From NCBI RefSeq assembly GCF_008329605.1, contig NZ_NPKO01000013.1, forward strand, positions 124,001 through 188,000: a DNA stretch of 64,000 nucleotides. The letters are read 5' to 3'. Shown here piece after piece: positions 34,553-44,988 of this stretch (position 1 is the first letter of the stretch; each line of letters begins with the position of its first letter). The translations under genes and the position numbers were made by a program. The notes under the pieces were generated by a model that was not told the DNA's origin, made no database searches, and saw only the letters and a list, made by a program, of their open reading frames with translations. The stretch comes from Mycolicibacterium sp. P9-64. GTDB taxonomy: Bacteria > Actinomycetota > Actinomycetes > Mycobacteriales > Mycobacteriaceae.

Positions 34553-35695
34553 TCAGCGGATCGCGGGCGTCGCCAGCCGTTCCCGCGCGATGCGTGCGCC
34601 GAGTTGTCCGAGCAGGGGACCTGCGCAGGCGATGGAGCGCACCAGGTCGGGCTCGAGATCGCTGAGCGGGTATACCGCATCGATGCCTGCTGCCGCGAGA
34701 TCGTTTTGCGTGAGGGTGGATCGGCCCGCCACTGCTACGACGGGGACACCGGCGGAGTGCGCAGCTGCGCTGACGCCTGCCGGTGCCTTGCCCGCGAGTG
34801 TCTGCTCGTCGAGTGCGCCCTCACCGGTGATCACCAGGCCACAGTCTTCGAGGTGCTCGGCGAAACCGACCAAGTCCAGCACGATCTCGATGCCCGGCCG
34901 CAACACCCCGTCGAGCACCGTGAGCGCGGCGAAGCCCACACCGCCGGCCGCCCCGGCGCCCGGTGCGGCGGCCAAATCGGTGCCGGTCGCCGAGGCAACC
35001 GCGCAGGCCCAGCGTCGAAGCGCGATGTCGAGGAGCGTGATGTCCTGCGGTGACGCCCCCTTCTGCGGTGCGTATACGGCTGCCGCACCGCGGCTCCCGA
35101 AGAGCGGATTGTCGACGTCGCAGGCGACGACGATCTCGACGTCGCGCAGTACCTCGTCGAGCCCGCCCAGTTCCAACGTGTACGACGTACCGCGTGGCGG
35201 GAGCCCGCGTGGCGGCAGTTCGCGGCCACGTTCGTCGATCAGGCGCGCGCCGAGGGCCTGCAGCATTCCTGCGCCGCCGTCGGTGCTCGCGCTTCCTCCG
35301 ATGCCGAGAACGATGCGACGACACCCTGCCGCGACCGCCGAACCCACCACCTCACCGAGCCCGAAGCTGCTGGCGTGCCGCGGTTCTCGTCGACCCACGG
35401 GCAGCCTGAGCAATCCGCACACCGTCGCCATCTCGATGACGGCGAGATCGTCGCGACGGGCATAACTGGTGTCGACTGGCACGCCGGTGGGACCCGACGC
35501 GCGGACCCTGACCCGGCTGAAGCCTGCCTGAACCGCCGCGTCGACGGTCCCGTCGCCGCCGTCGGCGATGGGGAGTTCGCGAACCGCGAGGTCGGGGAGC
35601 GCCGACCGCAACCCCGCCGCGACGTGCGCGGCGACCTGAGCTGCGGTCAGCGATCCCTTGAACTTGTCCGGCGCGACGAGAACGTGCACGCACAC
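34553..35695 (-). CDS. glxK: Glycerate kinase (GlxK/GarK family)
   Basis: 380 residues with family landmarks VLVAPDKFKGSLTAAQVA, LPIADGGDGTVDAAV, GIGGSASTDGGAGMLQALGA and VITGEGALDEQTLAGK. It phosphorylates D-glycerate (to 2- or 3-phosphoglycerate), the final step taking glyoxylate carbon into lower glycolysis. GTG 35695 lies 4 bp after the gcl stop; GTG 35689 is also possible. The order hyi-glxR-gcl-glxK on one strand makes a complete glycerate pathway operon. Confidence 0.9.
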   Translation of the reverse strand: MCVHVLVAPDKFKGSLTAAQVAAHVAAGLRSALPDLAVRELPIADGGDGTVDAAVQAGFSRVRVRASGPTGVPVDTSYARRDDLAVIEMATVCGLLRLPVGRREPRHASSFGLGEVVGSAVAAGCRRIVLGIGGSASTDGGAGMLQALGARLIDERGRELPPRGLPPRGTSYTLELGGLDEVLRDVEIVVACDVDNPLFGSRGAAAVYAPQKGASPQDITLLDIALRRWACAVASATGTDLAAAPGAGAAGGVGFAALTVLDGVLRPGIEIVLDLVGFAEHLEDCGLVITGEGALDEQTLAGKAPAGVSAAAHSAGVPVVAVAGRSTLTQNDLAAAGIDAVYPLSDLEPDLVRSIACAGPLLGQLGARIARERLATPAIR

Positions 35696-35699
35696 GCCG

Positions 35700-37475
<1,776 letters not shown>

Positions 37476-37500
37476 GACTGGTTCTCCCTCGTTCCTTCGT

Positions 37501-38385
37501 CTACTTGCTACGGCCGGAGAGCTGCTCGACGAGCTTGAGCAACGCGCTGTGGTCGAGGCCTCCGTCGCCCTGGGCCTTCAGCGAGGCGATCAGCTGGGCG
37601 ACCACCGCGCCGAGGGGGATGACGACGCCTGCCTGCCGGGCGGCAGCGGTGACGATGCCCATGTCCTTGTCGTGCAGCGCAATACGGAAACCCGGGGTGA
37701 AGTCGCGGGCCAGCATGCCTGCTGCCTTGCGCTGCAGGATCGCGTTACCGGCCAGCCCTCCGGCCAGCACCTTGACTGCGGCCTCGGTGTCGACGCCGTA
37801 CGCCTCGAGGAACACGATGGCCTCGGCGACGAGCTCGATGGTGCCTGCCACGATCAGCTGGTTGGCCGCCTTGACGGTCTGCCCGGATCCGGAAGGACCG
37901 ACGAGGGCCACCGTCTTGCCGACGGCCTTGAAGACCTCGCCGGCTGCGGCGAAGTCCTCGGGGTCGCCACCCACCATGATCGAGAGGATGCCGTCGATCG
38001 CACCCTGCTCACCGCCGGACACCGGAGCGTCCAGCACGCGGAAGCCGCGCTGCTGACCTTCGGCCGCCAGCCGCGCCGACACGTCGGGCCGGATCGACGA
38101 GAAGTCGATGATGAGGGCGTTCTCCCTGGCGGTGGCGAATACCCCGTCGGGCCCGGTGAGCACCTCTTCCACGTCGGGGGAGTCGGGAACCATGATGGCG
38201 ACTACGTCGGCGTCCTTCACGGCCTCGCCGATGCTGGACGCGCCGCGACCGCCCGCTTCGACGAGTGCGTCGATCGCCGGCTGGGCGAGGTTGTATCCGA
38301 CGACGTCGAAACCGACGTTGACGAGGTTGATGGCCATGGGCTTGCCCATGATGCCGAGTCCGATGAAGGCGATGGTGGTGGTCAT
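37501..38385 (-). CDS. glxR: 2-hydroxy-3-oxopropionate (tartronate semialdehyde) reductase
   Basis: 294 residues of the beta-hydroxyacid dehydrogenase family: NAD(P) motif IAFIGLGIMGKPMAINL, substrate loop DAPVSGGEQGAIDG and catalytic lysine K172 in SGSGQTVKAANQ. It reduces tartronate semialdehyde from Gcl to D-glycerate. The gene lies between hydroxypyruvate isomerase (18 bp away) and gcl (25 bp away), so it is the second gene of the operon. Family relatives include 3-hydroxyisobutyrate dehydrogenase, but the neighbours decide the role. Confidence 0.93.
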   Translation of the reverse strand: MTTTIAFIGLGIMGKPMAINLVNVGFDVVGYNLAQPAIDALVEAGGRGASSIGEAVKDADVVAIMVPDSPDVEEVLTGPDGVFATARENALIIDFSSIRPDVSARLAAEGQQRGFRVLDAPVSGGEQGAIDGILSIMVGGDPEDFAAAGEVFKAVGKTVALVGPSGSGQTVKAANQLIVAGTIELVAEAIVFLEAYGVDTEAAVKVLAGGLAGNAILQRKAAGMLARDFTPGFRIALHDKDMGIVTAAARQAGVVIPLGAVVAQLIASLKAQGDGGLDHSALLKLVEQLSGRSK

Positions 38386-38403
38386 GTGTATGGGGTCCTT
38401 TCG

Positions 38404-39234
38404 TCAGCGTGCGGTGGTCGCACTGCGGCGCTCGCGTGGGAGCCACGCGAGGCTTTCGTCGGTGGTGGGGGTGGTCGGCTTGTACTCGAGGCCAACCCAG
38501 CCGCGGTAGCCGGCGGCCTCGATGCGTGAGAGGTGTCCGTCGATGTCGACCTCACCGGTGCCCGGCTCGCCACGACCGGGTGCGTCGGCGATCTGTACGT
38601 GTGCGATGCCCGCCGCGTACTGGTCGATGACGGCGTCGAGAGCCTCGCCGTTCGCGGCCAGATGGTAGAGGTCGCAAAGGAATCCGACGTTGTCGTGACC
38701 AGCGGCCTTGACTCGACCCACCACCACGGCGACGTCCGCGGCAGTGCGCAGTGGGTAGGGCTTCGGCCCGCTGATCGGTTCGATCAGGACAGTGGCACCG
38801 ATGCCTGCTGCCGCCTTTGCGGCGTAACCGAGGTTCTCGACGGCTAGGTCGTCCTGTTCTTGCGGTGATACTCCGTCGACGCGGTTGCCGTACAGCGCGT
38901 TGAACGCCTGCACCCCGAGGCGGTTGCCGATCTCGAGGGCGACGTCGACGTTGTCGCGAAACTCCGTGGACCGCTCGGGGATTGACAGCACCCCGCAGTC
39001 CGGCCCGGCCAGGTCGCCGGCGAAGAAGTTCAGTCCGATGAGCTGGACCCCAGCGTCGGCGATTGCGTGGGTGAATGCGTCGACCTCGGCGTCGGTGGGT
39101 ACCGCGGCGGGGTACGGCCACCAGAACTCCACCGCGTCGAACCCGGCAGCCTTCGCGGCGGCCGGTCGCTGCAGCAGCGGTAGCTCGGGAAACAGGATGG
39201 AGCAGTTCGCCAGATATCGGAGACCGTGCGTCAT
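38404..39234 (-). CDS. hyi: Hydroxypyruvate isomerase
   Basis: 276 residues of the xylose-isomerase-like TIM-barrel family: YLANCSILFPELPLLQR, FDAVEFWWPYP, LNFFAGDLAGPDCGVLS, LIEPISGPKPYPL and FLCDLYHLAANGEALD match Hyi. It interconverts hydroxypyruvate and tartronate semialdehyde. First gene of the glycerate pathway operon, starting at ATG 39234. It is divergent from the IclR regulator at 39341, with strong inverted repeats in the 106-bp gap. Confidence 0.92.
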   Translation of the reverse strand: MTHGLRYLANCSILFPELPLLQRPAAAKAAGFDAVEFWWPYPAAVPTDAEVDAFTHAIADAGVQLIGLNFFAGDLAGPDCGVLSIPERSTEFRDNVDVALEIGNRLGVQAFNALYGNRVDGVSPQEQDDLAVENLGYAAKAAAGIGATVLIEPISGPKPYPLRTAADVAVVVGRVKAAGHDNVGFLCDLYHLAANGEALDAVIDQYAAGIAHVQIADAPGRGEPGTGEVDIDGHLSRIEAAGYRGWVGLEYKPTTPTTDESLAWLPRERRSATTAR

Positions 39235-39278
39235 TGGGGATTCTTCTTTCGCATCGTGAAATCAAGTTCTTGCGATAC

Positions 39279-39303
39279 GAATACAGTAGAAAGTATTCTG
39301 TAT
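39279..39303. promoter_or_regulatory. Candidate IclR operator between hyi and iclR
   Basis: GAATAC-N8-GTATTC (39279-39298) overlaps ATACAG-N11-CTGTAT (39281-39303). Nested symmetry in a divergent gap is what an IclR-type dimer/tetramer would use to control both genes. Confidence 0.55.
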
Positions 39304-39340
39304 GCAGTCAAGGGTGACTTGGCTGTGAATGGAGGATCGG

Positions 39341-40147
39341 ATGACGGTGCAACGTGACTCCGTGGTCGTGCCCGTCGGGCGGTCGACCGGGGGTGTGCAA
39401 TCGATCGCGCGGGTGTTCGACCTGCTGGAGACGATGGCCGACCTGGGTGGCATCGCGACGCTGTCCCAATTGGCGCACCGCTCTGGCCTTCCCGTACCCA
39501 CCATCCATCGGCTGGTGCGCACGCTCGTCGATCTCGGGTACATGCGACAGGAGCCATCGCGTGCGTACGCCCTCGCGCCACGGCTGGTGCGACTCGGCGA
39601 GGGGGCTAGCCGGTTGATCGGCACGTGGGCGACGCCGTACCTGCGGCGACTCGTCGATGCCGTTGGCGAGAGTGCGAACCTCGCGCTGCTCGACGGCGAG
39701 GAGGTCGTCTACGCCGCACAGGTCCCAGGCCGGCACTCCATGCGGATGTTCACCGAAGTCGGGCGTCGCGCCGGCATGCACTGCACCGCCGTCGGCAAGG
39801 CGATGCTGGCCACCATGCCACCCGACCGCGCCGACGAAATCCTGCGGCGCTCAGTCTTTTCCGCTCAGACCGCGCACACGCTCACGACGATCGACGCCAT
39901 GCAGGAAGAGCTCTGCCGCATCCGCGCACACGGTTACGCCATGGACGAGGAAGAGCAGGAGATCGGCGTGCGCTGTGTCGCCGTGGTCATTCCCGGTGAG
40001 CGAGCGCGGGCGGCCATCTCCGTCTCGGGTCCGTCGACGCGCATGACCGAGTCGCTGGTTGGCGCAGCGGTTCCGGCCCTGTTGGAGACGGCTCGCGCGT
40101 TCGGCGACGAACTCGATCTCGCGGGACTCGTCGCTCCCCGCAGATGA
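39341..40147 (+). CDS. IclR-family regulator (AllR/glyoxylate-type)
   Basis: 268 residues: N-terminal winged helix (SIARVFDLLETMADLGGIAT, LPVPTIHRLVRTLVDLGYMR) and a C-terminal IclR ligand domain (GRRAGMHCTAVGKAMLATM, AMDEEEQEIGVRCVAVVIPG). ATG 39341 is preferred because GGAGG lies 5 nt upstream; an earlier ATG at 39329 overlaps that site. AllR, an IclR protein, represses gcl-hyi-glxR operons in enterobacteria in response to glyoxylate, which supports the same role for this divergent gene. Confidence 0.9.
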   Translation: MTVQRDSVVVPVGRSTGGVQSIARVFDLLETMADLGGIATLSQLAHRSGLPVPTIHRLVRTLVDLGYMRQEPSRAYALAPRLVRLGEGASRLIGTWATPYLRRLVDAVGESANLALLDGEEVVYAAQVPGRHSMRMFTEVGRRAGMHCTAVGKAMLATMPPDRADEILRRSVFSAQTAHTLTTIDAMQEELCRIRAHGYAMDEEEQEIGVRCVAVVIPGERARAAISVSGPSTRMTESLVGAAVPALLETARAFGDELDLAGLVAPRR

Positions 40148-40157
40148 GCGTTCGTCG

Positions 40158-40796
40158 TCACTTCGGCCGACGTACCGCCTTGGTGCGGCGGGACGGCTGC
40201 CAACTTGAATTGGCCAGTGCCGTAAGCGCGTCGGCGGTCTGTTCGCAGAATCGTTCGTGATCGGCCAACCCCTGCGTCAGGGCGCGCACCGTGGTGGTGG
40301 CGACCAGAAGATCGAACACCGCGTCGGAGCGCGCCGCGAGTTGCCTTGCGGTGAGGTCGGTCAGGTAGCCGGCAAGCAGTTGGGCCAGCAGTGCCCGGAC
40401 GTCGTGTTCGGCCCGGTTGACGAGTCGCTCGTAGAGACCGTCCTCGCGCTGATAGGCAAGCAGCAGGCCGGGGATGGCCGCCCTGGTCACGGGATCGGCG
40501 AGCTGGTTGAGGAAGGTGTGTGCCCACGCGCCGAGATCCGTGCGTAGGTCGCCGCTGGGTTCGGGAACCGCGGCCGGTTCCGTGTGGCCGAATGCCGCAT
40601 CTTCGATGAGGGCTTCCCTGCTGGGCCAACGGCGATAGATCGTTGGCGCGCCAACCCCTGCGCGGCGCGCGATGGCGACGATCGTCGTCCCTTGATAGCC
40701 GTGCTCGACCAGGAGCTCGCGCGCAGCCTGCAGCACGTCGCGATCCTTTTGTGGATCCCGCGGGCGCCCGGGCATCGGCGGGGAAGCGGTGGTCAT
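40158..40796 (-). CDS. TetR-family regulator
   Basis: 212 residues. The HTH is VLQAARELLVEHGYQGTTIV with recognition region AGVGAPTIYRRWPSREALIE, of the TetR_C-33/AcrR kind with a long helical tail. ATG 40796 was chosen; ATG 40775 would also keep the HTH. It is divergent from a two-gene unit (40885-43063) and the gap holds TTACGT-N11-ACGTAA, so it likely represses that unit and itself. It is convergent with the IclR gene. Confidence 0.86.
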   Translation of the reverse strand: MTTASPPMPGRPRDPQKDRDVLQAARELLVEHGYQGTTIVAIARRAGVGAPTIYRRWPSREALIEDAAFGHTEPAAVPEPSGDLRTDLGAWAHTFLNQLADPVTRAAIPGLLLAYQREDGLYERLVNRAEHDVRALLAQLLAGYLTDLTARQLAARSDAVFDLLVATTTVRALTQGLADHERFCEQTADALTALANSSWQPSRRTKAVRRPK

Positions 40797-40828
40797 CTCT
40801 GAGAAAGTACCCCAAAACGATAGTTTCA

Positions 40829-40851
40829 TTACGTGTGACGCTATAACGTAA
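40829..40851. promoter_or_regulatory. Candidate TetR operator
   Basis: TTACGT (40829-40834) and ACGTAA (40846-40851) form a perfect 6-bp inverted repeat with an 11-bp spacer, midway between divergent genes 40796 and 40885. Confidence 0.5.
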
Positions 40852-40884
40852 ATGCACCATCGACCCGACAGGAGGCTCGTTGCG

Positions 40885-42000
40885 ATGCTGACGCCCCACG
40901 ACGAGATGCTCGCCCATCAGCTGCCCACCACGTTCGATCACGTCTCGCAGAGTGATCTGCGCTGGGTCGAGCGCATCGTGATGTACGGGTTCGACAAGTC
41001 GGGGGACGTCAACGTGATGACCGGCATGGCGCGCTACCCCAACCGCAATGTCACCGATGCCTACGCGATGGTCACCAAGCGGGGCGGTGAAACCAAGGTG
41101 GTGCGGATGTCGACCGAACTCAATCCGCAGTCGGGTGCCCTCGGGGTCTACGAAGTCGGGCCATACACCTACAGCATCGAGGCGCCGCTGCGTCGCGTCC
41201 GGTCCACCATCGCGCCCAACGAACAGGGTCTGAGCCTCGACCTGAGCCTGCAGGGAAGGTTCGAAACCTACGAGCAGACACCGGCATTCCACCGCAGCCG
41301 CGGACGAGTCAACGAGGACGCCAGGCGCTTCTATCAAAACGGTCGGCTCGAGGGCTGGATCGACGTCGACGGCGAACGCATCGAGATCGATCCGGACCGT
41401 TGGTGGTTCGGCAGGGACCACTCGTGGGGCGTGCGCAGCGGCCCAGGCGGTGGCAGCCTGCCCGACGGCACGGAGAAGCAGCCGCCCGAGATTCCCGATG
41501 GCGTCCTGTACTACATGGGGATCTTCGAGTTCGACGACGAGCTGGTGCATTTCGCGCAGCGCGAGTACAGCGACGGCACGCGGTGGCAGTTCGAGGGCGA
41601 AGTGCTCCATCCGATCGAATCGGGCCGCCCGCACGGCACGATCATCGACGTCGAGCACGATCTGAAGTTCCGCGCCGAGCAGCGGGTGATCAGCGGCGGC
41701 ACGTTCGTCATCCACCGCGCCGACCGCTCGACGAGCAGCATCGACGTGACCCCGCTGACTGATTTCTGGCCGGGCTTGGCGGGCTACGACGAGTTCAAGG
41801 GGTACGCATCAGGGCATTGGCGGGGAAGGGATTTCATCGACGGCTTTACCGTGAACTCGGCTGACCCCGAGGTGGTCCGACCGGTGAGCCTGGTCAGCGA
41901 GACGCTGTGCGAGGCAAGGATGGACGGCAAGATCGGGCACGGGCTGGTGGAGATGGTGTGCATGGGCGCCTACCCGCGCTACGGGTACCAGGGCTGGTAA
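40885..42000 (+). CDS. Conserved protein of unknown function (beta-rich, Trp/Asp motif)
   Basis: 371 residues without signal peptide or membrane helix. Recognisable patches are VERIVMYGFDKSGDVNVMTG, EIDPDRWWFGRDHSWGVR and FAQREYSDGTRWQFEGEVLH, with many alternating beta-type stretches suggesting a lipocalin/AttH-like double barrel. I do not recognise a function. ATG 40885 is set by AGGAGG at 40870. The next gene, an APH-type kinase, starts 5 bp after its stop, so they form one unit, under the TetR gene at 40158. Such pairs occur near steroid or lipid catabolism genes in mycobacteria, but that is context only. Confidence 0.7.
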   Translation: MLTPHDEMLAHQLPTTFDHVSQSDLRWVERIVMYGFDKSGDVNVMTGMARYPNRNVTDAYAMVTKRGGETKVVRMSTELNPQSGALGVYEVGPYTYSIEAPLRRVRSTIAPNEQGLSLDLSLQGRFETYEQTPAFHRSRGRVNEDARRFYQNGRLEGWIDVDGERIEIDPDRWWFGRDHSWGVRSGPGGGSLPDGTEKQPPEIPDGVLYYMGIFEFDDELVHFAQREYSDGTRWQFEGEVLHPIESGRPHGTIIDVEHDLKFRAEQRVISGGTFVIHRADRSTSSIDVTPLTDFWPGLAGYDEFKGYASGHWRGRDFIDGFTVNSADPEVVRPVSLVSETLCEARMDGKIGHGLVEMVCMGAYPRYGYQGW

Positions 42001-42004
42001 CGGG

Positions 42005-43063
42005 GTGACGAGTCCGTCGACGACACGCTTGACCGCCGACGAATTGCCTGCGGCACTGGAACCCATTGTGCGGCAACACATCCCGGGTGCCCGTCAGGCG
42101 ATCATCACCAACTGGGCGCCGACCGAGCGCGGCTACTCCACCGAGACGTTTCTGTTCGACGTCGCTGGCATCGATGGCGACCAGTCGTCCCTCGGATTGG
42201 TCTTTCGCAGGCCCCCGGAGTTCGCGATCCTGCCCGACTACGACCTGCGCAGGCAGTTCCTGACCATGCAGCGCCTCGAACCGTCGCCGATCCCGGTACC
42301 ACGGGTGCGCTGGATCGACACGACGACGGAGGCGTTGGGTACGCCCTACCTGATCATGGATCGCATCGATGGCGCGGTCAGCGTGAGCGACATGCCGCCG
42401 TATCACCAGGCCGGTATCTACGCCGACACCGACGACGCGGGGCGCGCCACGCTGTGGAACGAATGCGTCGACATCGCCGCAGCCGTACACCGGCTCGACC
42501 CGGCCGAATACCGTTTGGGATTCCTCGATTTGGCAGCCTACGGCGACACCCCGCCGCAGCGTGTGGCGACGTTCCTGCGCTACGCCATCACGTGGGCCAC
42601 CGGCGACGCCCCGATCAAGCCTGCCTTCGCGCGTGCCCTGGACTGGCTCGACGCCCACCTCTACACCCCCGAGCGGGTGACGCTGTGCTGGGGCGACGCC
42701 CGCATGTCGAACGTCCTGTACGGGCCCGATCAGCGCGCCGTGGCGGCGCTCGACTGGGAGGTCGCCTACCTCGGCGATCCGGAAGCCGATCTGGCCTGGA
42801 TGTTCATGACCGACTGGGTGAGCAGCCCGCTGGCCGACCACGCGCCAGCGCCGGGCACACCGAGCCGCGAGGAAACCATCGAACGCTACGAGCGGCTGAC
42901 TGGGCACCGGGTGGCCAACATGCGGTTCAACGACGTCGCCGCCGCGTTGCTGCTGGCCGTGGCGCTGATCCGGCTGAATCGACGGCTGAACGTCCCCGAC
43001 GTCGATCTGGCCGACATCTGCGCTCAGCGCCTAGATCTGGTGCTCAGCGGTTCGCCACGATGA
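42005..43063 (+). CDS. APH/ACAD10-like phosphotransferase
   Basis: 352 residues of the aminoglycoside-phosphotransferase fold: nucleotide-binding N lobe, ALGTPYLIMDRIDGAVSVSD hinge, catalytic motif TLCWGDARMSNVLYG (Asp kept, His of HGD replaced by Trp) and metal motif ALDWEVAYLGDPEADLAW. It resembles the kinase domains fused to acyl-CoA dehydrogenases (ACAD10/11), which act on 4-hydroxy acids, more than antibiotic-resistance kinases. GTG 42005 lies 5 bp after the upstream stop. Its end overlaps the convergent ureohydrolase gene by 20 bp. Confidence 0.82.
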   Translation: MTSPSTTRLTADELPAALEPIVRQHIPGARQAIITNWAPTERGYSTETFLFDVAGIDGDQSSLGLVFRRPPEFAILPDYDLRRQFLTMQRLEPSPIPVPRVRWIDTTTEALGTPYLIMDRIDGAVSVSDMPPYHQAGIYADTDDAGRATLWNECVDIAAAVHRLDPAEYRLGFLDLAAYGDTPPQRVATFLRYAITWATGDAPIKPAFARALDWLDAHLYTPERVTLCWGDARMSNVLYGPDQRAVAALDWEVAYLGDPEADLAWMFMTDWVSSPLADHAPAPGTPSREETIERYERLTGHRVANMRFNDVAAALLLAVALIRLNRRLNVPDVDLADICAQRLDLVLSGSPR

Positions 43064-44003
43064 GGCTCAAGAGGTCGAAGACCACGGTGGCGGCTGCCAC
43101 GCACGTGATCTCGGCATGGTCGTAGGCAGGGGCCACCTCGACGACGTCGGCGCCGACGATGTTGATACCGGTGAGCTGCCTGAGCATGCGCAGCAGCTCC
43201 CGTGACGTCAGCCCGCCTGCCTCGGGTGTCCCCGTGCCGGGTGCGAACGCGGGATCGAGGACGTCGATGTCGACCGACAGGTACACCGGAAGATCGGCCA
43301 CTCGGCTGCGGACGATGTCCACCGCGGTCTCGATTCCCATGACGTCGAGGTCGCCCGCCCGGATGATCCGGAAGCCCATCTGGGTGTCCTCGGTCAGGTC
43401 CATCCGGTCGTAGATCGGGCCGCGGATGCCGATGTGGATCGAGTGATCCTCCACCAGCAGCCCCTCTTCGAACGCCCGCCGGAAGATCGTGCCGTGCGTA
43501 ATCGGTGCGCCGAAGTACGTATCCCAGGTGTCTAGATGCGCGTCGAAGTGGACCAGCGCAACGGGCCCGTGAATGGCGTGCAGTGCACGGAGATTCGGCA
43601 GCGCGATGGTGTGGTCGCCGCCGATCGACACCACCTTGCGCTGTCGGTCCCCGATGATCTCGCGCACGTGACTCTCGATCTGTGCGCACGCCTCGGTGAT
43701 GTCGTACGGCGTCACCGCCACGTCGCCGGCATCGACGATCTGGACTTCATCTAGCGGGGCAACCCCGAGCTCCACGTGGTAGCCAGGGCGAAGGGTACGG
43801 GCTGCCTGGCGCACGCCCATCGGGCCGAATCTCGCCCCCGGTCGGTAGGACGTACCCCCGTCGAAAGGCACTCCCAAGACCGCGATTTCGTAGTCACCGA
43901 CCTCGTGGATGTCGGCGATCCGTGCGAACGTGCCCTTGCCCGCGTAGCGCGGCACCTGCGTCGATGGCGTCGCGCCGAGGATCGGGTCGTCACTGGGAGA
44001 CAT
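43044..44003 (-). CDS. Agmatinase/ureohydrolase family enzyme
   Basis: 319 residues with all dimanganese motifs: VSIGGDHTIALPNL, LVHFDAHLDTWDTYFG and LSVDIDVLDPAFAPGTGTPE. It hydrolyses agmatine or a related guanidino compound (guanidinobutyrate, guanidinopropionate) to an amine plus urea. The GTGTPEAGG ending is agmatinase-like rather than arginase-like. ATG 44003 has little leader, so a leaderless transcript is possible. It is divergent from the aldolase at 44054. The exact guanidino substrate is not settled by sequence. Confidence 0.88.
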   Translation of the reverse strand: MSPSDDPILGATPSTQVPRYAGKGTFARIADIHEVGDYEIAVLGVPFDGGTSYRPGARFGPMGVRQAARTLRPGYHVELGVAPLDEVQIVDAGDVAVTPYDITEACAQIESHVREIIGDRQRKVVSIGGDHTIALPNLRALHAIHGPVALVHFDAHLDTWDTYFGAPITHGTIFRRAFEEGLLVEDHSIHIGIRGPIYDRMDLTEDTQMGFRIIRAGDLDVMGIETAVDIVRSRVADLPVYLSVDIDVLDPAFAPGTGTPEAGGLTSRELLRMLRQLTGINIVGADVVEVAPAYDHAEITCVAAATVVFDLLSLIVANR

Positions 44004-44053
44004 CCTCGATACTCTATTGAAAATGTGCGTACCGGCCACTCGAGAGGCACCCG

Positions 44054-44824
44054 ATGCATGACGTGGCGGCGGGCGGGCCGTTCCTCGACCCGGCCGCCTA
44101 CGAACCGGACATCGCCGACCAAGTCGAGCTGCGCGCACACCGCAAACGCCGACTGGCCCTGGCATACCGGGTGTTCGGTGCGATGGGCTGGGGTTCGCTC
44201 GGCGACGGGCACATCTCGGCCCGCGACCCCGAGCGGCCAGACTGCTTCTGGTTGGGGCGCTACGGCGTGCCGTTTCGGTACATGACCACCGGCGACCTCG
44301 TCCTCGTCCGGCCGGACGGCAGCATCGAGGGTGGTGGCCACATCAACATCGCGGCGTACTACATCCACCACCCGGTGCACGAGGCCCGCCCCGACGTCGT
44401 CGCCGTGGCCCACTGCCACACGCCCTACGGGACCCCGTTCTCGGCGGCCGCCACCAGGCTGGAACCGATCTCACAGGAGGCGTGCACCTTCTTCGACGAC
44501 CACGAGATCTTCGACGACCACGAGGTCAACATCGGATCGACCGACGGCGGGAAGCGCATCGCGGCGGCGATCGGCGGCGCCCGGGCGGTGATCCTGCGCA
44601 ACCACGGACTGCTGACCGTCGGTGCGTCCATCGATTCCGCGGTCGGCAACTTCCTGTTGATGGAGCGTTGCGCCGAGGTGCAGATGAAGGCTCGCGACGC
44701 GAAGCCCATCAGCACCGAATGGGCCCGGCGCGTCCACGAGGACTTCGACGAGGTCGCCGTGTGGCAGGCGTTTCAGTGGGCGCAGCGCACCTACGTGCCC
44801 GACGTCAGCGTGGCAGGGCTGTAG
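44054..44824 (+). CDS. Class II aldolase/adducin family protein
   Basis: 256 residues. The fold is shown by GDGHISARDPERPDCFWLGR, the zinc-ligand histidines in VVAVAHCHTPYGTPFSA and the later ILRNHGLLTVG. Members cleave phosphorylated or free hydroxyacids and sugars, but several bacterial members are uncharacterised decarboxylase-like proteins. ATG 44054 has GAGAGG upstream. Divergent from the agmatinase with a 50-bp gap, suggesting shared control. The substrate is unknown. Confidence 0.83.
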   Translation: MHDVAAGGPFLDPAAYEPDIADQVELRAHRKRRLALAYRVFGAMGWGSLGDGHISARDPERPDCFWLGRYGVPFRYMTTGDLVLVRPDGSIEGGGHINIAAYYIHHPVHEARPDVVAVAHCHTPYGTPFSAAATRLEPISQEACTFFDDHEIFDDHEVNIGSTDGGKRIAAAIGGARAVILRNHGLLTVGASIDSAVGNFLLMERCAEVQMKARDAKPISTEWARRVHEDFDEVAVWQAFQWAQRTYVPDVSVAGL

Positions 44825-44988
44825 CAGCTGGATCGATCGCCGCGGCCACCCGCGCTGGACGATGAGTGGTAGAGGTCGATTCCCGTTGGTGGGTAGTGCG
44901 GATGGGTGCCAACGGTGACGACGTGGCTTCGAGGGCCGCGGATTCTGGAATGGGTAAGGAACAGAATCGCTTTCGAAGGAACACCAAC

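Noticed and set aside
34359..35465. Long plus-strand frame opposite glycerate kinase
   Set aside because: It is the high-GC shadow of the clearly homologous glycerate kinase on the minus strand.
42005..43063. Aminoglycoside resistance kinase
   Set aside because: The fold is shared, but the sequence is closer to ACAD10-type metabolic kinases and lies with a TetR and a conserved protein, not a resistance locus.
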